From: Alphaproteobacteria bacterium
GTDB lineage: Bacteria > Pseudomonadota > Alphaproteobacteria > ATCC43930 > CGMCC-115725
Length of the DNA stretch: 47,579 bases
Assembly: GCA_019240125.1 (NCBI GenBank)
Contig: JAFAYW010000122.1
Location: 1 to 47,579, forward strand
Reading direction: 5' to 3'
Numbering within the stretch: the stretch's first letter is position 1; the number at the start of each line of letters is the position of its first letter. The translations under genes and the position numbers were made by a program. This document shows, one piece after another, positions 18,389 to 27,407 of the stretch. The notes under the pieces are model-generated. The model did not search any database, had not been told where the DNA came from, and saw only the letters and a list, made by a program, of their open reading frames with translations.

Positions 18389-21372
18389 CCGACCTGATCT
18401 GGCACAAGCTGATCGAGCTGCTGCTCCAGCAATGTCAGTAACGTACGGAATTGCTCCAGGGTTACCGGCTGAGGGCGAGTGGCGGCCACGATTGCTTCCT
18501 CGCACGTGGTTGCAAGCGTCAGCGCACCAGCGGTCTCCACGATATCCTGCAGGTCGGTAAGATAGGCTGCCGCGGCCGCGAGATCGCCACGGTTTGACGC
18601 TGCGCGGGCGCTCTCGATGTGCTGACGCGCTTCGATGAGCAGCTCGTGCAAAACGTCCGGCGGCAGCAAGTTGCTGGAAGGCGGGTTGCCCGGCTCGCGC
18701 AGCACGCGGCCGATGACGTCGCGTAATCGGTCGACGGAAATCGGTTTGCTGATGAACCCATTCATCCCCGCCGCCAGACAGGCCATTTCGTCGTGTCGGA
18801 ACGCGTTGGCCGTCATGGCGACGATCGGAATGGTGCCCGCCGGTGACGGCATCTTGCGCACCTCGCGGGTGGCATCGAGGCCGTTCACCAGCGGCATCAT
18901 CATGTCCATGAAAACCAGATCGTAAGGTGCCAGCCGGATCGCCTCGATCGCTTCCGCCCCATTTGCTACGGCGTCAACCCGATGACCCATGCGCTGCAAC
19001 AATGTCATCGCGAGCAACTGATTGGACACGTTATCTTCTGCGAGCAGGATGCGCAGCCGCGATGAAGGCGGTGTCAGTTGCGCCGGACCTATTGGTTCGA
19101 TGGCTGGCGCAGCGCCGATGCCGAGCCGCAGATCAAAATGAAAGCGCGAGCCGATCCCCAATTCGCTCTCGACGCCGATCGTACCGCCCATGCGCTCGAC
19201 CAGCCGTTTGCAGATGGCCAGGCCGAGACCGGTGCCACCGAACCGCCGCGATATCGAACTGTCGACCTGGCTGAACTCACGGAACAGAAGAGGCATGGCC
19301 TCGCGGGCGATACCAATACCGGTATCCGTGATGGCGAACTGCAGTTGGACCTTGGCGGCGGCCGGCGCGGTATCAGTCCGTTCGGTATCGGTGTGCTCGG
19401 TGGCTGTGATTTCGAGGCGGACCTCGCCCGCTTCGGTAAACTTGATCGCATTGCCGATGATATTGAACAAGACCTGCCGGACCCTGCCGGGATCTCCGGC
19501 GAGGAAGCGAGGTGCGTTTCTGTCAACTACAGCGCCCAGGCGCAGGCCGCGTTCTTGCGCTTTGATGTTCATGACGCTGATCACGCCGTCGACGAGCTGC
19601 TGCAGATCAAAGTCGATATTCTCGAAAAGCAGGGCGCCAGCCTCGAGGCGCGAGAAATCGAGAATGTCGTTGATGATCTGCAATAAACCTTCGCCAGCAT
19701 CGCGAAGTACCGTCGCGAATTGGATCTGCTCCTGGGTCAGCGGGCTATCGAGGAGAAGACCCGCCATGCCGATCACGGCATTGAGCGGCGTGCGTATCTC
19801 ATGGCTCATCATCGCGAGAAAGCCGGCACGGGCGCGGAAAGCGGCCTCGGCTGCATCGCGGGCTGTCACCGCCGCGTCCCGCACGATCGTCGCGAAACGT
19901 GCCTGATCGGGTGCAAGATCGCTGTTGAGCAGACGCTCCGCCAAGCCAATCACGGCGTTGATTGGTGTCCTGACCTCGGGGCTGACGGAGGCAAGAAACT
20001 CCTCGCGGGCGCGAACGGCGGCCGCTGCGGCGCTGCGTGCGGCCGCGGCCGCGGCCTCGCTCCGCTTGCGCTCGGTAACGTCGGCAAACGTCGCTACCGT
20101 GCCGCCGCCCTCAAGGGCCGTCGCCGACACCTCGATCACCCGATCGTCGTCATGGACCCATTCGGTGGTGCGGGGCACCTCGCCGTCGGCTTTTTCCAGG
20201 TGGAGCAGAGACTCCGCTTCGGCGCGTGCCATCGGGTTCGTGGCAAGAGCCACCGCGGTCTCGAGATCGGGTTCATCCGACAATGCCTCGGGGGGCAGGC
20301 CCCAGAGTTCGGCAAGCACGCGGTTGCTTACCAGGATGCGTCGGTTCGCATCCAGCATGATGATGCCGCGGTCCATGTTTTCGAGCCCGATTGCCAGGAG
20401 GCGGCGCGTTTGGACGAGCTGGGCCCGTGAGCCCGCCGACACCAACGCAATGGCCACAATCAAGATCGTCATGCTGAGGCCGAGCAGGAGATAAACCCGG
20501 CGCGTCGCGAGGTAATCTACGAGCACGTCATCGACCGACTCAGCGACGAAAACGAGCAGCGAAACATTCGGGATCACCCGCACACTGACGATCCGTTCGA
20601 CCGTGCCGATGGGCCCCTGCAGCATCGTTGTATCGTCCGGGTTGCCGGATGATGCCATTTCCAGAAGCGCCGGCCCGACGGCAGCGGCGTTGAGTTCCTC
20701 ATGTGACAAGGGGGGAGCCGCGAGCAACACTCCATCGCTTCGAGCCAGGCCAATCGTGCCTTGCGAGCCGACATCAATCGATGCGAAGGATTGGGTCAGG
20801 TAATTGGGATCGATGGTGGCTACGACGACACCATCGAATTCGCCGCTCGCCGTGAAAATCGCCCGTGTCAGCCGAACGCCCCAGCGGTTCGATGTACGGC
20901 CGATCACCGGTTTGCTGATGTAGAGGACATCGTCGCGACTTCGCGCATGAATCATGAAGTGGTCACGATCGGATAGATCGGCGGGTGCGATTACCGGCTC
21001 GCGGCTGCTCTTTCTCAGGATGCCGTCGCGGTCGATGATCGCGAACTGGAAGTTGCGGGAGCCATCGGCACTGGGGACCGGAACCCAAGGTGAAAACGAA
21101 AAATGCTGAGGGTCCAGTTCGTAACTGGAACGCGCCGCGATCAACGCTTGATCGATGGTGTCGATCAAGCGGCTCGTACTTTGTGCCAAAGCGAGTGAAA
21201 GATTGCTGACGTCATGGCGGGCATCCGCCATGGCGCGCTCACGATTGGCCACTAGACGACCGGCGATGCCTAGCCAAATCACCAGGACGGTGAGCAAAAT
21301 CAGCCCGAGCTCCGCCCAGCGCAGCGTCGCGTTTTTAAACTGTGTCGTGGCGGTTATGCCGCGTACCGGCAT
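18385..21372 (-). CDS. Membrane hybrid histidine kinase with tandem HisKA domains, receiver and degenerate Hpt
   Basis: A 995-residue kinase. A membrane helix at 20-40 and another at 292-313 enclose a Cache-like sensor; a PAS region follows at about 325-435. Two HisKA-like units come next: residues 457-512 have SVSPEVRTPINAVIGLAE, with Pro465 in place of the phospho-His, and 516-580 have the normal MSHEIRTPLNAVIG with His524. The HATPase has ITDTGIGI and FGGTGLGLAICKRL. The receiver Asp is 823 (FMDMMMP). The last 90 residues are helical like an Hpt domain but have no His in the expected place. The ATG at 21372 is chosen for its GGGAGAG site; an upstream start would overlap the glycosyltransferase gene. 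Confidence 0.9.
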   Translation of the reverse strand: MPVRGITATTQFKNATLRWAELGLILLTVLVIWLGIAGRLVANRERAMADARHDVSNLSLALAQSTSRLIDTIDQALIAARSSYELDPQHFSFSPWVPVPSADGSRNFQFAIIDRDGILRKSSREPVIAPADLSDRDHFMIHARSRDDVLYISKPVIGRTSNRWGVRLTRAIFTASGEFDGVVVATIDPNYLTQSFASIDVGSQGTIGLARSDGVLLAAPPLSHEELNAAAVGPALLEMASSGNPDDTTMLQGPIGTVERIVSVRVIPNVSLLVFVAESVDDVLVDYLATRRVYLLLGLSMTILIVAIALVSAGSRAQLVQTRRLLAIGLENMDRGIIMLDANRRILVSNRVLAELWGLPPEALSDEPDLETAVALATNPMARAEAESLLHLEKADGEVPRTTEWVHDDDRVIEVSATALEGGGTVATFADVTERKRSEAAAAAARSAAAAAVRAREEFLASVSPEVRTPINAVIGLAERLLNSDLAPDQARFATIVRDAAVTARDAAEAAFRARAGFLAMMSHEIRTPLNAVIGMAGLLLDSPLTQEQIQFATVLRDAGEGLLQIINDILDFSRLEAGALLFENIDFDLQQLVDGVISVMNIKAQERGLRLGAVVDRNAPRFLAGDPGRVRQVLFNIIGNAIKFTEAGEVRLEITATEHTDTERTDTAPAAAKVQLQFAITDTGIGIAREAMPLLFREFSQVDSSISRRFGGTGLGLAICKRLVERMGGTIGVESELGIGSRFHFDLRLGIGAAPAIEPIGPAQLTPPSSRLRILLAEDNVSNQLLAMTLLQRMGHRVDAVANGAEAIEAIRLAPYDLVFMDMMMPLVNGLDATREVRKMPSPAGTIPIVAMTANAFRHDEMACLAAGMNGFISKPISVDRLRDVIGRVLREPGNPPSSNLLPPDVLHELLIEARQHIESARAASNRGDLAAAAAYLTDLQDIVETAGALTLATTCEEAIVAATRPQPVTLEQFRTLLTLLEQQLDQLVPDQVG

Positions 21373-21460
21373 AGGCCGCTCTCCCTCTATCCGCCAGCCA
21401 GGTTCTTGCTTTGCCAGTTGAATATTACGACGAGCGAACCATTGGTTGAATAGAGTGCCC

Positions 21461-22468
21461 TTAACTGGCGCGAAGTAAAGGCTCGGCTCCAATAATCTCC
21501 TCGATCAGGCCCTGCCATTGCGTCAGGTCTCGCTCGACATCGCCTGTTACCGAGGCGCGCGCCGCGGCGGCCATCGCCGGCAAATCGGCGGCGGCCATCC
21601 GGTCGATCCCATCGGCGAGATCAATGGCGCTGTCTGCGTTGACGACCAGCCCGAACGCGGGAGATACCTGCTCGGCCAATCCGTCGATCCCGGCGACGAT
21701 GAGAGGCCGCGCGGCCGCTCGGCTTTCCAGCGCAACCAATCCCATTGGCTCCCAGCGCGACGGGATCGCGATCGCGTCTACCTCTGACAAGAAATACTGC
21801 GGGTCGGCCACCGCCTCTTCGAGTTGCACATGCGGAAGTTTTTCTGCCATGCGCCGCAAGGCGATAGCTTCTGGACCAAAACCCGCGATGCGCTGGGTCG
21901 CGACATCGGGAGAAACCAGGCGCATCGCCTCGACTAGCCGGTCAAAACCCTGCTGCGGTACTAACGGACCATAGGCGCCGAGCCGCAGCGGTCCGGCATG
22001 GCGGGCCGGGAATGGCAGCGCGAGCAAACGCGAGAGATCGACTGACGGAACGATCAAGCGCAATCGATGCGGTGGTACAAGCTCCGCCTTCACCATCCAG
22101 GCTTGCTGGGCGGGCGATACCGCGACAACCATGTCGAAGAGCCCGTAGGCGAATTGCAGCATCGTGCGGAGCTGTCGCCGGTATGGCGTGCATAATCGTT
22201 CGTAGGCCGCGGAATAGGTGTACTCAAACAGGATCAGGCGGCCGGCGAAGCGATGGCGGAGCGCTATCAGGTGAGCCAGGTTGGCCCAGGAGACAGTGAA
22301 ATGCACGCACACGGCATCAACCGGTGTCCCTGCCTGCAAGTCATCATTAGCGGTCAGCTGACGCAGTTCATGCTCGCACCTTCCTTGGAGACGGGGCAGC
22401 ACGCTGGCCAGCGTGCGCGTCACCCCGTCCAGCGCCACCTTGTCGACTAGATGCAGCATCTTCGGCAT
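21461..22468 (-). CDS. Glycosyltransferase family 4 (GT-B fold)
   Basis: A 335-residue GT-B glycosyltransferase. The N-terminal part starts MPKMLHLVDKVALDGVTRT, and the C-terminal domain has the family 4 pattern (LRLGAYGPLVPQQGFDRLVEA, then IPSRWEPMGLVALES with the E-x7-E nucleotide-sugar binding motif). It probably adds a sugar to a surface polysaccharide or glycan. Its ATG overlaps the stop codon of the upstream family 2 glycosyltransferase by one base, so the two are translated together. The frame is open upstream, but that part is the other gene's coding sequence. Confidence 0.88.
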   Translation of the reverse strand: MPKMLHLVDKVALDGVTRTLASVLPRLQGRCEHELRQLTANDDLQAGTPVDAVCVHFTVSWANLAHLIALRHRFAGRLILFEYTYSAAYERLCTPYRRQLRTMLQFAYGLFDMVVAVSPAQQAWMVKAELVPPHRLRLIVPSVDLSRLLALPFPARHAGPLRLGAYGPLVPQQGFDRLVEAMRLVSPDVATQRIAGFGPEAIALRRMAEKLPHVQLEEAVADPQYFLSEVDAIAIPSRWEPMGLVALESRAAARPLIVAGIDGLAEQVSPAFGLVVNADSAIDLADGIDRMAAADLPAMAAAARASVTGDVERDLTQWQGLIEEIIGAEPLLRAS

Positions 22469-23463
22469 CAGGAACGCGCCTGCCGCGCCGAGGAAAACGA
22501 AGGAAACAGAAGGTCGGACAGAGCGCGTGGCAGCGCGGTGAGCGCCAGGCAGGCGGAGGTTGTCGCGACTGTCTCTTCTATTTCCGACAGGAGCAAACCG
22601 GGAAAGCGGGTCAGCGCCGCCCGCAGCAGCGCGAGGCCGAGCCGGCCTTCGCACGCCGGTATGCAGCGCCGCGCGAGGGCGCGCAGCAGACGGGCATGCG
22701 CCTCGTCGCCATACCGGGCGACGAGATCAGGCTGGAGGGCTGCAAGCTTGTCGATTACGGCGCCCCAGGCCTGCTGTTCACGGGCGATATCGCCTACAAC
22801 TCGGTACCCGAGAGTACGACAGCGGGTCAGGAGGCCGGGTATCCCTTCGCACCCCCAATCGGTGGTGAGACTGATCCGGGTCCAACATTCGATCTCCATC
22901 AGGCCTGTCAGCGTCTCATCAAAATAACAGACGTGGTCCGCATCCTGCGGGCGATAGGCGATCGCGTCGAAAACCTTGCGCCGAAAGAACGCCGTCGAGC
23001 ACGACCCCATCGCCTTGCCGCAGAACACCTCATGCGGCCTTGCCGGCCCCACCTTGAGCCGCTGACGCCTACCTGTGGCGATACCGTCTTCATCGATAAG
23101 GGTGGCACCGGCATAGCTGATGCCAACCGGCATACGCGACCGCAAGTGCATGACATGCGCCATCAACTTGTCCGGCTCCCAGATATCGGTGCTGTCGATG
23201 AGCGCCACGAAATCGCCGCGCGCCGCCGCGATGCCGATGTTCCGTGCTCTCGCCAGCCCCGGCACCGGTTGATGCAGGATGTGCGTGCGGTGATCGGCGA
23301 GGGCCTGACACATGGCGTAGCTCTGGCCATGGTTTGCGTCACCAACGCAGATCAGTTCGAGGCTGCCGAATGACTGCGACAACACCGACTGCATGGCATC
23401 GGCTATGTAGCGTCGATCGCCGATAGGCATGACAACACTGACGACGGGCGCCGGAGGACGCAT
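22468..23463 (-). CDS. Glycosyltransferase family 2 (GT-A fold)
   Basis: A 331-residue GT-A enzyme. It has the N-terminal strand VVSVVMPIGDRRYIADAMQ, a nucleotide-binding region (GLARARNIGIAAARGDFVAL) and an acidic motif DSTDIWEPDKL in the position of the usual D-x-D, here with Ser-Thr between the Asp residues. The later segment MEIECWTRISL has a WxR-like catalytic region. It transfers a sugar from a nucleotide donor; the acceptor is unknown. The start at 23463 has an ideal GGAGGTGAGC just upstream. It is the first gene of a two-gene operon with the family 4 enzyme. Signalling genes on both sides suggest a regulated surface glycan. Confidence 0.88.
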   Translation of the reverse strand: MRPPAPVVSVVMPIGDRRYIADAMQSVLSQSFGSLELICVGDANHGQSYAMCQALADHRTHILHQPVPGLARARNIGIAAARGDFVALIDSTDIWEPDKLMAHVMHLRSRMPVGISYAGATLIDEDGIATGRRQRLKVGPARPHEVFCGKAMGSCSTAFFRRKVFDAIAYRPQDADHVCYFDETLTGLMEIECWTRISLTTDWGCEGIPGLLTRCRTLGYRVVGDIAREQQAWGAVIDKLAALQPDLVARYGDEAHARLLRALARRCIPACEGRLGLALLRAALTRFPGLLLSEIEETVATTSACLALTALPRALSDLLFPSFSSARQARS

Positions 23464-24434
23464 GCTCACCTCCACGCCGGGTTCAGCGGCGCGCCCGATA
23501 GGGGCTGCCCCGCGCGCGCGTCGCGGGCTCTGTCGCAAGCGTAGGGGGTCACGGTTCGGGCTCCTTAGGCCGCAGCAGCGGGACGTAAAGCCTGTTTCAA
23601 CCGGTGCGCCAGTTTGGTTGAGCGCCTGCGATTTTAAAATCTCAACGATAACGTGGGATTATTGTGGGGGGACGGCTTGGCAGCCGCGGATGGATGTGAC
23701 GCATTCTGCGAATCCGTCGCGTCTCGCAAAGGGCATGTCTCCTATTTTGGGAGAGGTGCCAGGCTCATTCGGCCGCGGCTGGCTAGGCGACCGGCGTAAC
23801 CTCAAAGACTTAGTGGCGCCGCGCGGAGCGGGCGATGGCCGGCGCCACGATTGCAGTGCGGCATCGGGACCCCACTGGTTGCATCAGAATGATGTTCTTG
23901 CCCGATACCACAAGCCTGACCGAAGCTGGCTGCGCCATAATGGCGGCGATGCTGTTATGGGGCGGCCCGGCGCGACCGCAGCAAGCGAGACGGCGCGGCG
24001 CCGCACCGGACGGCCGCAGGGCTCGCATTCGGCCTCGAGGATCGAATTTCCGACACGCGTCACCGACAGTGAAACTGCCCGGCGTGCTGGTTCGTCGAAT
24101 TGGCTGGTGGCGCGGCGGTTTTGTCCATCCGAGGCAGAAGCTGCTGCTGATGCGAGGGTTGCAAAAGACAATCATTAGCGTGTTACGACGACCCAAGGAT
24201 GTGCTAAAAAGCAGCCTGTTGCTGCCGGGTGCCTTGTGGCGCCGGTTCCAGTTGTCCGCACCAAGACGGCGCGCCGGATCGGCTCGCGGCGGTAACGAAG
24301 TAGCGAGGTCTAAGGGCCGGGGGCCAAGTACCGGGCGTTTGGGCACAGGGAGCCGCGCAGCATCGATCATCGCGATTGATGGTCCATGCCGCCGTGAAAG
24401 AACTTTGGCGCATCGTACAGTGGAGAACCCGCCG
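23464..24434. other. Long region without a supported gene between glycosyltransferase and receiver-Hpt genes
   Basis: 971 bases separate two divergent operons. Long open frames exist on both strands, but they are rich in Arg, Ala, Ser and Pro without family motifs and look like GC-bias artefacts. A small hairpin (TCTCC and GGAGA around TATTTTG) lies near 23742. There is a mildly AT-richer stretch at about 23620-23670. The region should contain both divergent promoters. I see no RNA gene that I can name. Confidence 0.4.
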
Positions 24435-25172
24435 ATGCAGCAGGGAAGGGCCCTACTCGTGGAGGGCAGCCGGACGATCGCCGCGCTTGCCGATGCCTGG
24501 CTGCGCGAATGGGGCTTGGACGTTGACCGGCTGGAGAGCGCCGATGAGGCGCTGCGACGGGTCGCGCAGGATGGGTTCGACGTGATGGTCGGCGACGCGT
24601 CGCTGACATTGCGAGGCGGGGATTCCCTACTGTGTGCGGCGCGTGACCGTGCCCCCGGACTGCCGATCATCGCGCTGATCGGACGCCGCTGCGCGCGGGG
24701 AGCGCTGTCAGACCCGCGAATGATCGAACTGCGCAAGCCATTCGGGCGGGATGACCTGCGGGCTGCGATCGATGCGGCGTTGGCTGCGCCCGGCGAGACC
24801 GTGTCGGGCGAGCCGGCCTCGCTGCCGCTCATCGATAAGGTCGCGATGCGCGAAATCTGGCCGGCCGGAGACCACGCATTGTATGAGCGCATCGCCGTGT
24901 TGTTTTCGGAGGAGGCGACCGGCCGTTGCGCGACAATCCAGGCGGCGATCAAGACGCTCGATCGCGACATCATCCGGCACGAGGCGCACAGCCTGAAGGG
25001 TGGTGCCGCCAATGTCTGTGCAGCACGACTTGCCGCGATGTCCGCCGCGCTTGAAAAAGAAGCCGCGACACTGCCGGCATCGGGAATGGCAGCATCGGTC
25101 AAGCACCTGATTCGCACGGCGCACGAGACGATGGATATCCTGCGGACAGCTACTATCGGGGCGGACGGCTAG
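24435..25172 (+). CDS. Receiver-Hpt phosphotransfer protein
   Basis: A 245-residue protein with an N-terminal receiver-like domain (1-120) and a C-terminal Hpt domain (about 135-240). The phospho-Asp is probably Asp54 (DVMVGDASLT), but the acidic pocket reads LLVEGS, so one acidic residue is missing and the receiver may be weak or inactive. The Hpt motif is intact: His185 in RHEAHSLKGGAANVCA. Such a protein accepts phosphate from hybrid kinase receivers and passes it to a response regulator; the neighbouring kinase at 18.4-21.4 kb lacks a working Hpt of its own. The ATG at 24435 is chosen because the frame upstream looks non-coding. The sigma-54 activator follows after 5 bases. Confidence 0.87.
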   Translation: MQQGRALLVEGSRTIAALADAWLREWGLDVDRLESADEALRRVAQDGFDVMVGDASLTLRGGDSLLCAARDRAPGLPIIALIGRRCARGALSDPRMIELRKPFGRDDLRAAIDAALAAPGETVSGEPASLPLIDKVAMREIWPAGDHALYERIAVLFSEEATGRCATIQAAIKTLDRDIIRHEAHSLKGGAANVCAARLAAMSAALEKEAATLPASGMAASVKHLIRTAHETMDILRTATIGADG

Positions 25173-25177
25173 GGCTG

Positions 25178-26626
25178 ATGAGTAAGACACGCACGATCCT
25201 GATCGTGGAGGACAGCCCTTCGCTGGCCGCCACGTACTCGGCGCAGCTTGGACCGACCGGGCACCGCGTGCTCGTCGCGGGTGACGGCAAAACCGCCTAT
25301 GCCCTGATGCGCGAGCATCCTGTCGACTGTCTGCTGCTCGATCTCAACCTTCCCGACATGGATGGACTGAGCATCCTCGAAGAGACCCGCTCATGGCAGC
25401 AGCCTCCCGCGGTGGTCGTCATTACCGCCAATGCATCACTGACGACGGCGGTATCGGCGGTGCGACAGGGCGCGTCGGACTATCTGGTAAAGCCGTTTGC
25501 CGCGGCGCGACTGCTGACGACGCTGGAAAACGCATTGGCGGCGACAGATCTGCGCCGCGAGGTCGCGACACTGCGACGAACGGTCGAGCAGGCCGAGTTT
25601 GGCGGGTTTACCGGCCGCTCGCTGCCGATGCAGGCGGTCTATCGTGTCATTGAGGCGGCGGGCCGAAGCGACGCCAGTGTCTTCATCACCGGAGAGAGCG
25701 GTACCGGGAAGGAGCTGACGGCGGAGGCGCTGCATCGATCAAGCTCGCGACGCGAGAGAAACTTCGTTGCCTTGAATTGCGGCGCCATTCCGAAGGAGCT
25801 GATGGAAAGCGTCGTGTTCGGCCACATCAAAGGGTCCTTTACCGGGGCGACAGCGGATCAGGAGGGAGCTGCGGCTCGCGCGGATGGTGGAACCCTGTTC
25901 CTCGATGAGCTTGGCGAGATGGACCCGCTATTGCAGACCAAGCTGCTGCGCTTCATCCAGACCGGCACCTATCAGCGCGTCGGCGAAAGCCGCACGCGCG
26001 ACGCCGATATCCGGTTCATTGCAGCAACCAATCGCGATCCGGAAGAGGCGGTACGACAAGGGCGTCTGCGTGAAGACCTGTTCTACCGCTTGCATGTCGT
26101 GCCGATCCGGATGCCGCCGTTGCGCGATCGCGGCGAGGATATCCTGCTGATCGCCCGCAAATTTCTCGCCCAGTATTCGGAACTCGAGGGCAAGCCGATG
26201 CGCCGTTTCGCGGCGGATGTCGAGGCGCGCTTTCTCGCCTATAGCTGGCCCGGCAATGTGCGGCAGTTGCAGAATGTCATCCGCAGCGTCGTGGTCTTAG
26301 GGGAGGGCGAGGTCGTTACCTCCAGCATGCTGCCACCCCTATTGGAACATGTGACTGGCGAGCCTCTGCGGCGGGTAACGACTGAGGTTCCGACGCTGTC
26401 GGCACCGATGTCACCGTCTATCGTCACCGCCGATGACATCGAGCCGCTGGCGGATGTCGAACGTCAATACATCGAGCAGGCCATCGCGGCGTGCAGCGGC
26501 AATCTGCAACTCGCCGCCCGCCGGCTGCGCATCAGCCCTTCGACGATCTACCGCAAGCGAGAGACATGGACCACCCCTTGCGAAGCGGTAGAGCTGATGC
26601 GACTGCCCAAGGCTTATCACGGTTGA
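25178..26626 (+). CDS. Sigma-54-dependent response regulator (NtrC/LuxO-like)
   Basis: A 482-residue bacterial enhancer-binding protein. The receiver is at 1-120 with the acidic pocket (ILIVEDSPS) and Asp55 (LLLDLNLPDMDG). The AAA+ domain has Walker A GESGTGKE at 172-179, Walker B GGTLFLDELGEM, the sensor-type R-rich segment and WPGNVRQLQN. The sigma-54 contact loop reads GSFTGA at 219-224 instead of GAFTGA. A Fis-type helix-turn-helix ends the protein (NLQLAARRLRISPSTIYRKR). It would activate sigma-54 promoters when phosphorylated. Its direct coupling to the Hpt gene makes Hpt-to-Asp55 transfer the likely path, as in LuxU-LuxO. Targets are not evident in the window. Confidence 0.94.
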   Translation: MSKTRTILIVEDSPSLAATYSAQLGPTGHRVLVAGDGKTAYALMREHPVDCLLLDLNLPDMDGLSILEETRSWQQPPAVVVITANASLTTAVSAVRQGASDYLVKPFAAARLLTTLENALAATDLRREVATLRRTVEQAEFGGFTGRSLPMQAVYRVIEAAGRSDASVFITGESGTGKELTAEALHRSSSRRERNFVALNCGAIPKELMESVVFGHIKGSFTGATADQEGAAARADGGTLFLDELGEMDPLLQTKLLRFIQTGTYQRVGESRTRDADIRFIAATNRDPEEAVRQGRLREDLFYRLHVVPIRMPPLRDRGEDILLIARKFLAQYSELEGKPMRRFAADVEARFLAYSWPGNVRQLQNVIRSVVVLGEGEVVTSSMLPPLLEHVTGEPLRRVTTEVPTLSAPMSPSIVTADDIEPLADVERQYIEQAIAACSGNLQLAARRLRISPSTIYRKRETWTTPCEAVELMRLPKAYHG

Positions 26627-26740
26627 TGCGCCGTCCCGCTCGTTAGTGCCGGGTCAGGGTGAGGCTTGAACGATGATGCCTGGGCGCGGTTGCGCCAAAA
26701 TTTCAGAGAGAATTAAAAATAGCGTGCGAAGCTAGGCGGC

Positions 26741-27136
26741 ATGGTTCACGAACGCGATCATACCAATGCTGCCCCCGAGGCCCGACGGTCGCGGATCACC
26801 GCTCACCAGGTCGGGAACGAGATTATTCTCTCGATCCGGCTGGAGAACAGTGAGGCGATAACTCTCGCCATATCCGCGACGGCTGCGGCGGAGCTCAGAA
26901 CTGCGCTGGCTGCGTCTGCCGAGGCTTACGCCGGGCTGTCGCCGGCACAGCTGCTTGAGGCGCCTCCGTTCAGCGCGGCCGCCGATCCCCTCACCATGAT
27001 CCGCAGCAGGCCCGGCGGCGGGGCGTCTCTGAGAATTGCGCTTCCGGGAAATCCGGTCTTGATCGAATACAGCAGCGGCGCGCTGCAACAGCTCAGCGAT
27101 GTCATCCTCGGCTTGTTGACGACCCCGCTTATGTAA
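26741..27136 (+). CDS. Hypothetical protein
   Basis: A 131-residue protein of unknown function. The N-terminal half alternates hydrophobic and polar residues in a beta-like pattern (NEIILSIRLENSEAITLAIS), a helix follows (ATAAAELRTALAASAEAYAG), and the C-terminal part again looks like strands and a helix. No membrane segment or known motif is visible. It lies 114 bases after the sigma-54 activator on the same strand and is followed by two adjacent palindromes. An ATG start is clear, although its ribosome site is weak. Confidence 0.55.
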   Translation: MVHERDHTNAAPEARRSRITAHQVGNEIILSIRLENSEAITLAISATAAAELRTALAASAEAYAGLSPAQLLEAPPFSAAADPLTMIRSRPGGGASLRIALPGNPVLIEYSSGALQQLSDVILGLLTTPLM

Positions 27137-27150
27137 GGCCGAGCGAGTCG

Positions 27151-27180
27151 ATCAACCGGTTGATGTTTCAGCAGGCTGAA
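27151..27180. repeat. Two adjacent palindromes upstream of the Ior-Sox operon
   Basis: ATCAACCGGTTGAT (27151-27164) is a perfect 14-bp palindrome. Two bases later TTCAGCAGGCTGAA (27167-27180) has 6-bp inverted arms around AG. They begin 14 bases after the hypothetical gene's stop and lie about 230 bases before the operon's first ATG. They could be operator sites or a terminator pair; there is no T-run. Confidence 0.5.
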
Positions 27181-27407
27181 GCAGGGCGATCATTGGTAAC
27201 CGCGCCGCCGCGTTTCTGAGGTACGCCCCACTGCACTATTGACGGGTATGCGGCTTGATTATAGGGCCGTTACCCGCCCGCTTGCGGTGAGAGCACCGCT
27301 CGTCCCGCTGCCTCCGGCGTGATTGGACAGACTCTCGGTATTGGACCTACTCTCCAGGGCATATCGAGCCGCCATGGGGAGCAGGCTCTGAGCGGGCGGA
27401 GAGCGCA

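Noticed and set aside
23835-24434. 200-codon N-terminal extension of the receiver-Hpt gene
   Set aside because: The sequence is Arg-rich and unstructured, and the receiver domain starts right at the ATG at 24435.
23810-25117. 435-codon open frame on the minus strand
   Set aside because: It is Ser/Arg/Pro-rich without motifs and is the mirror of the receiver-Hpt gene, which has clear family motifs on the plus strand.
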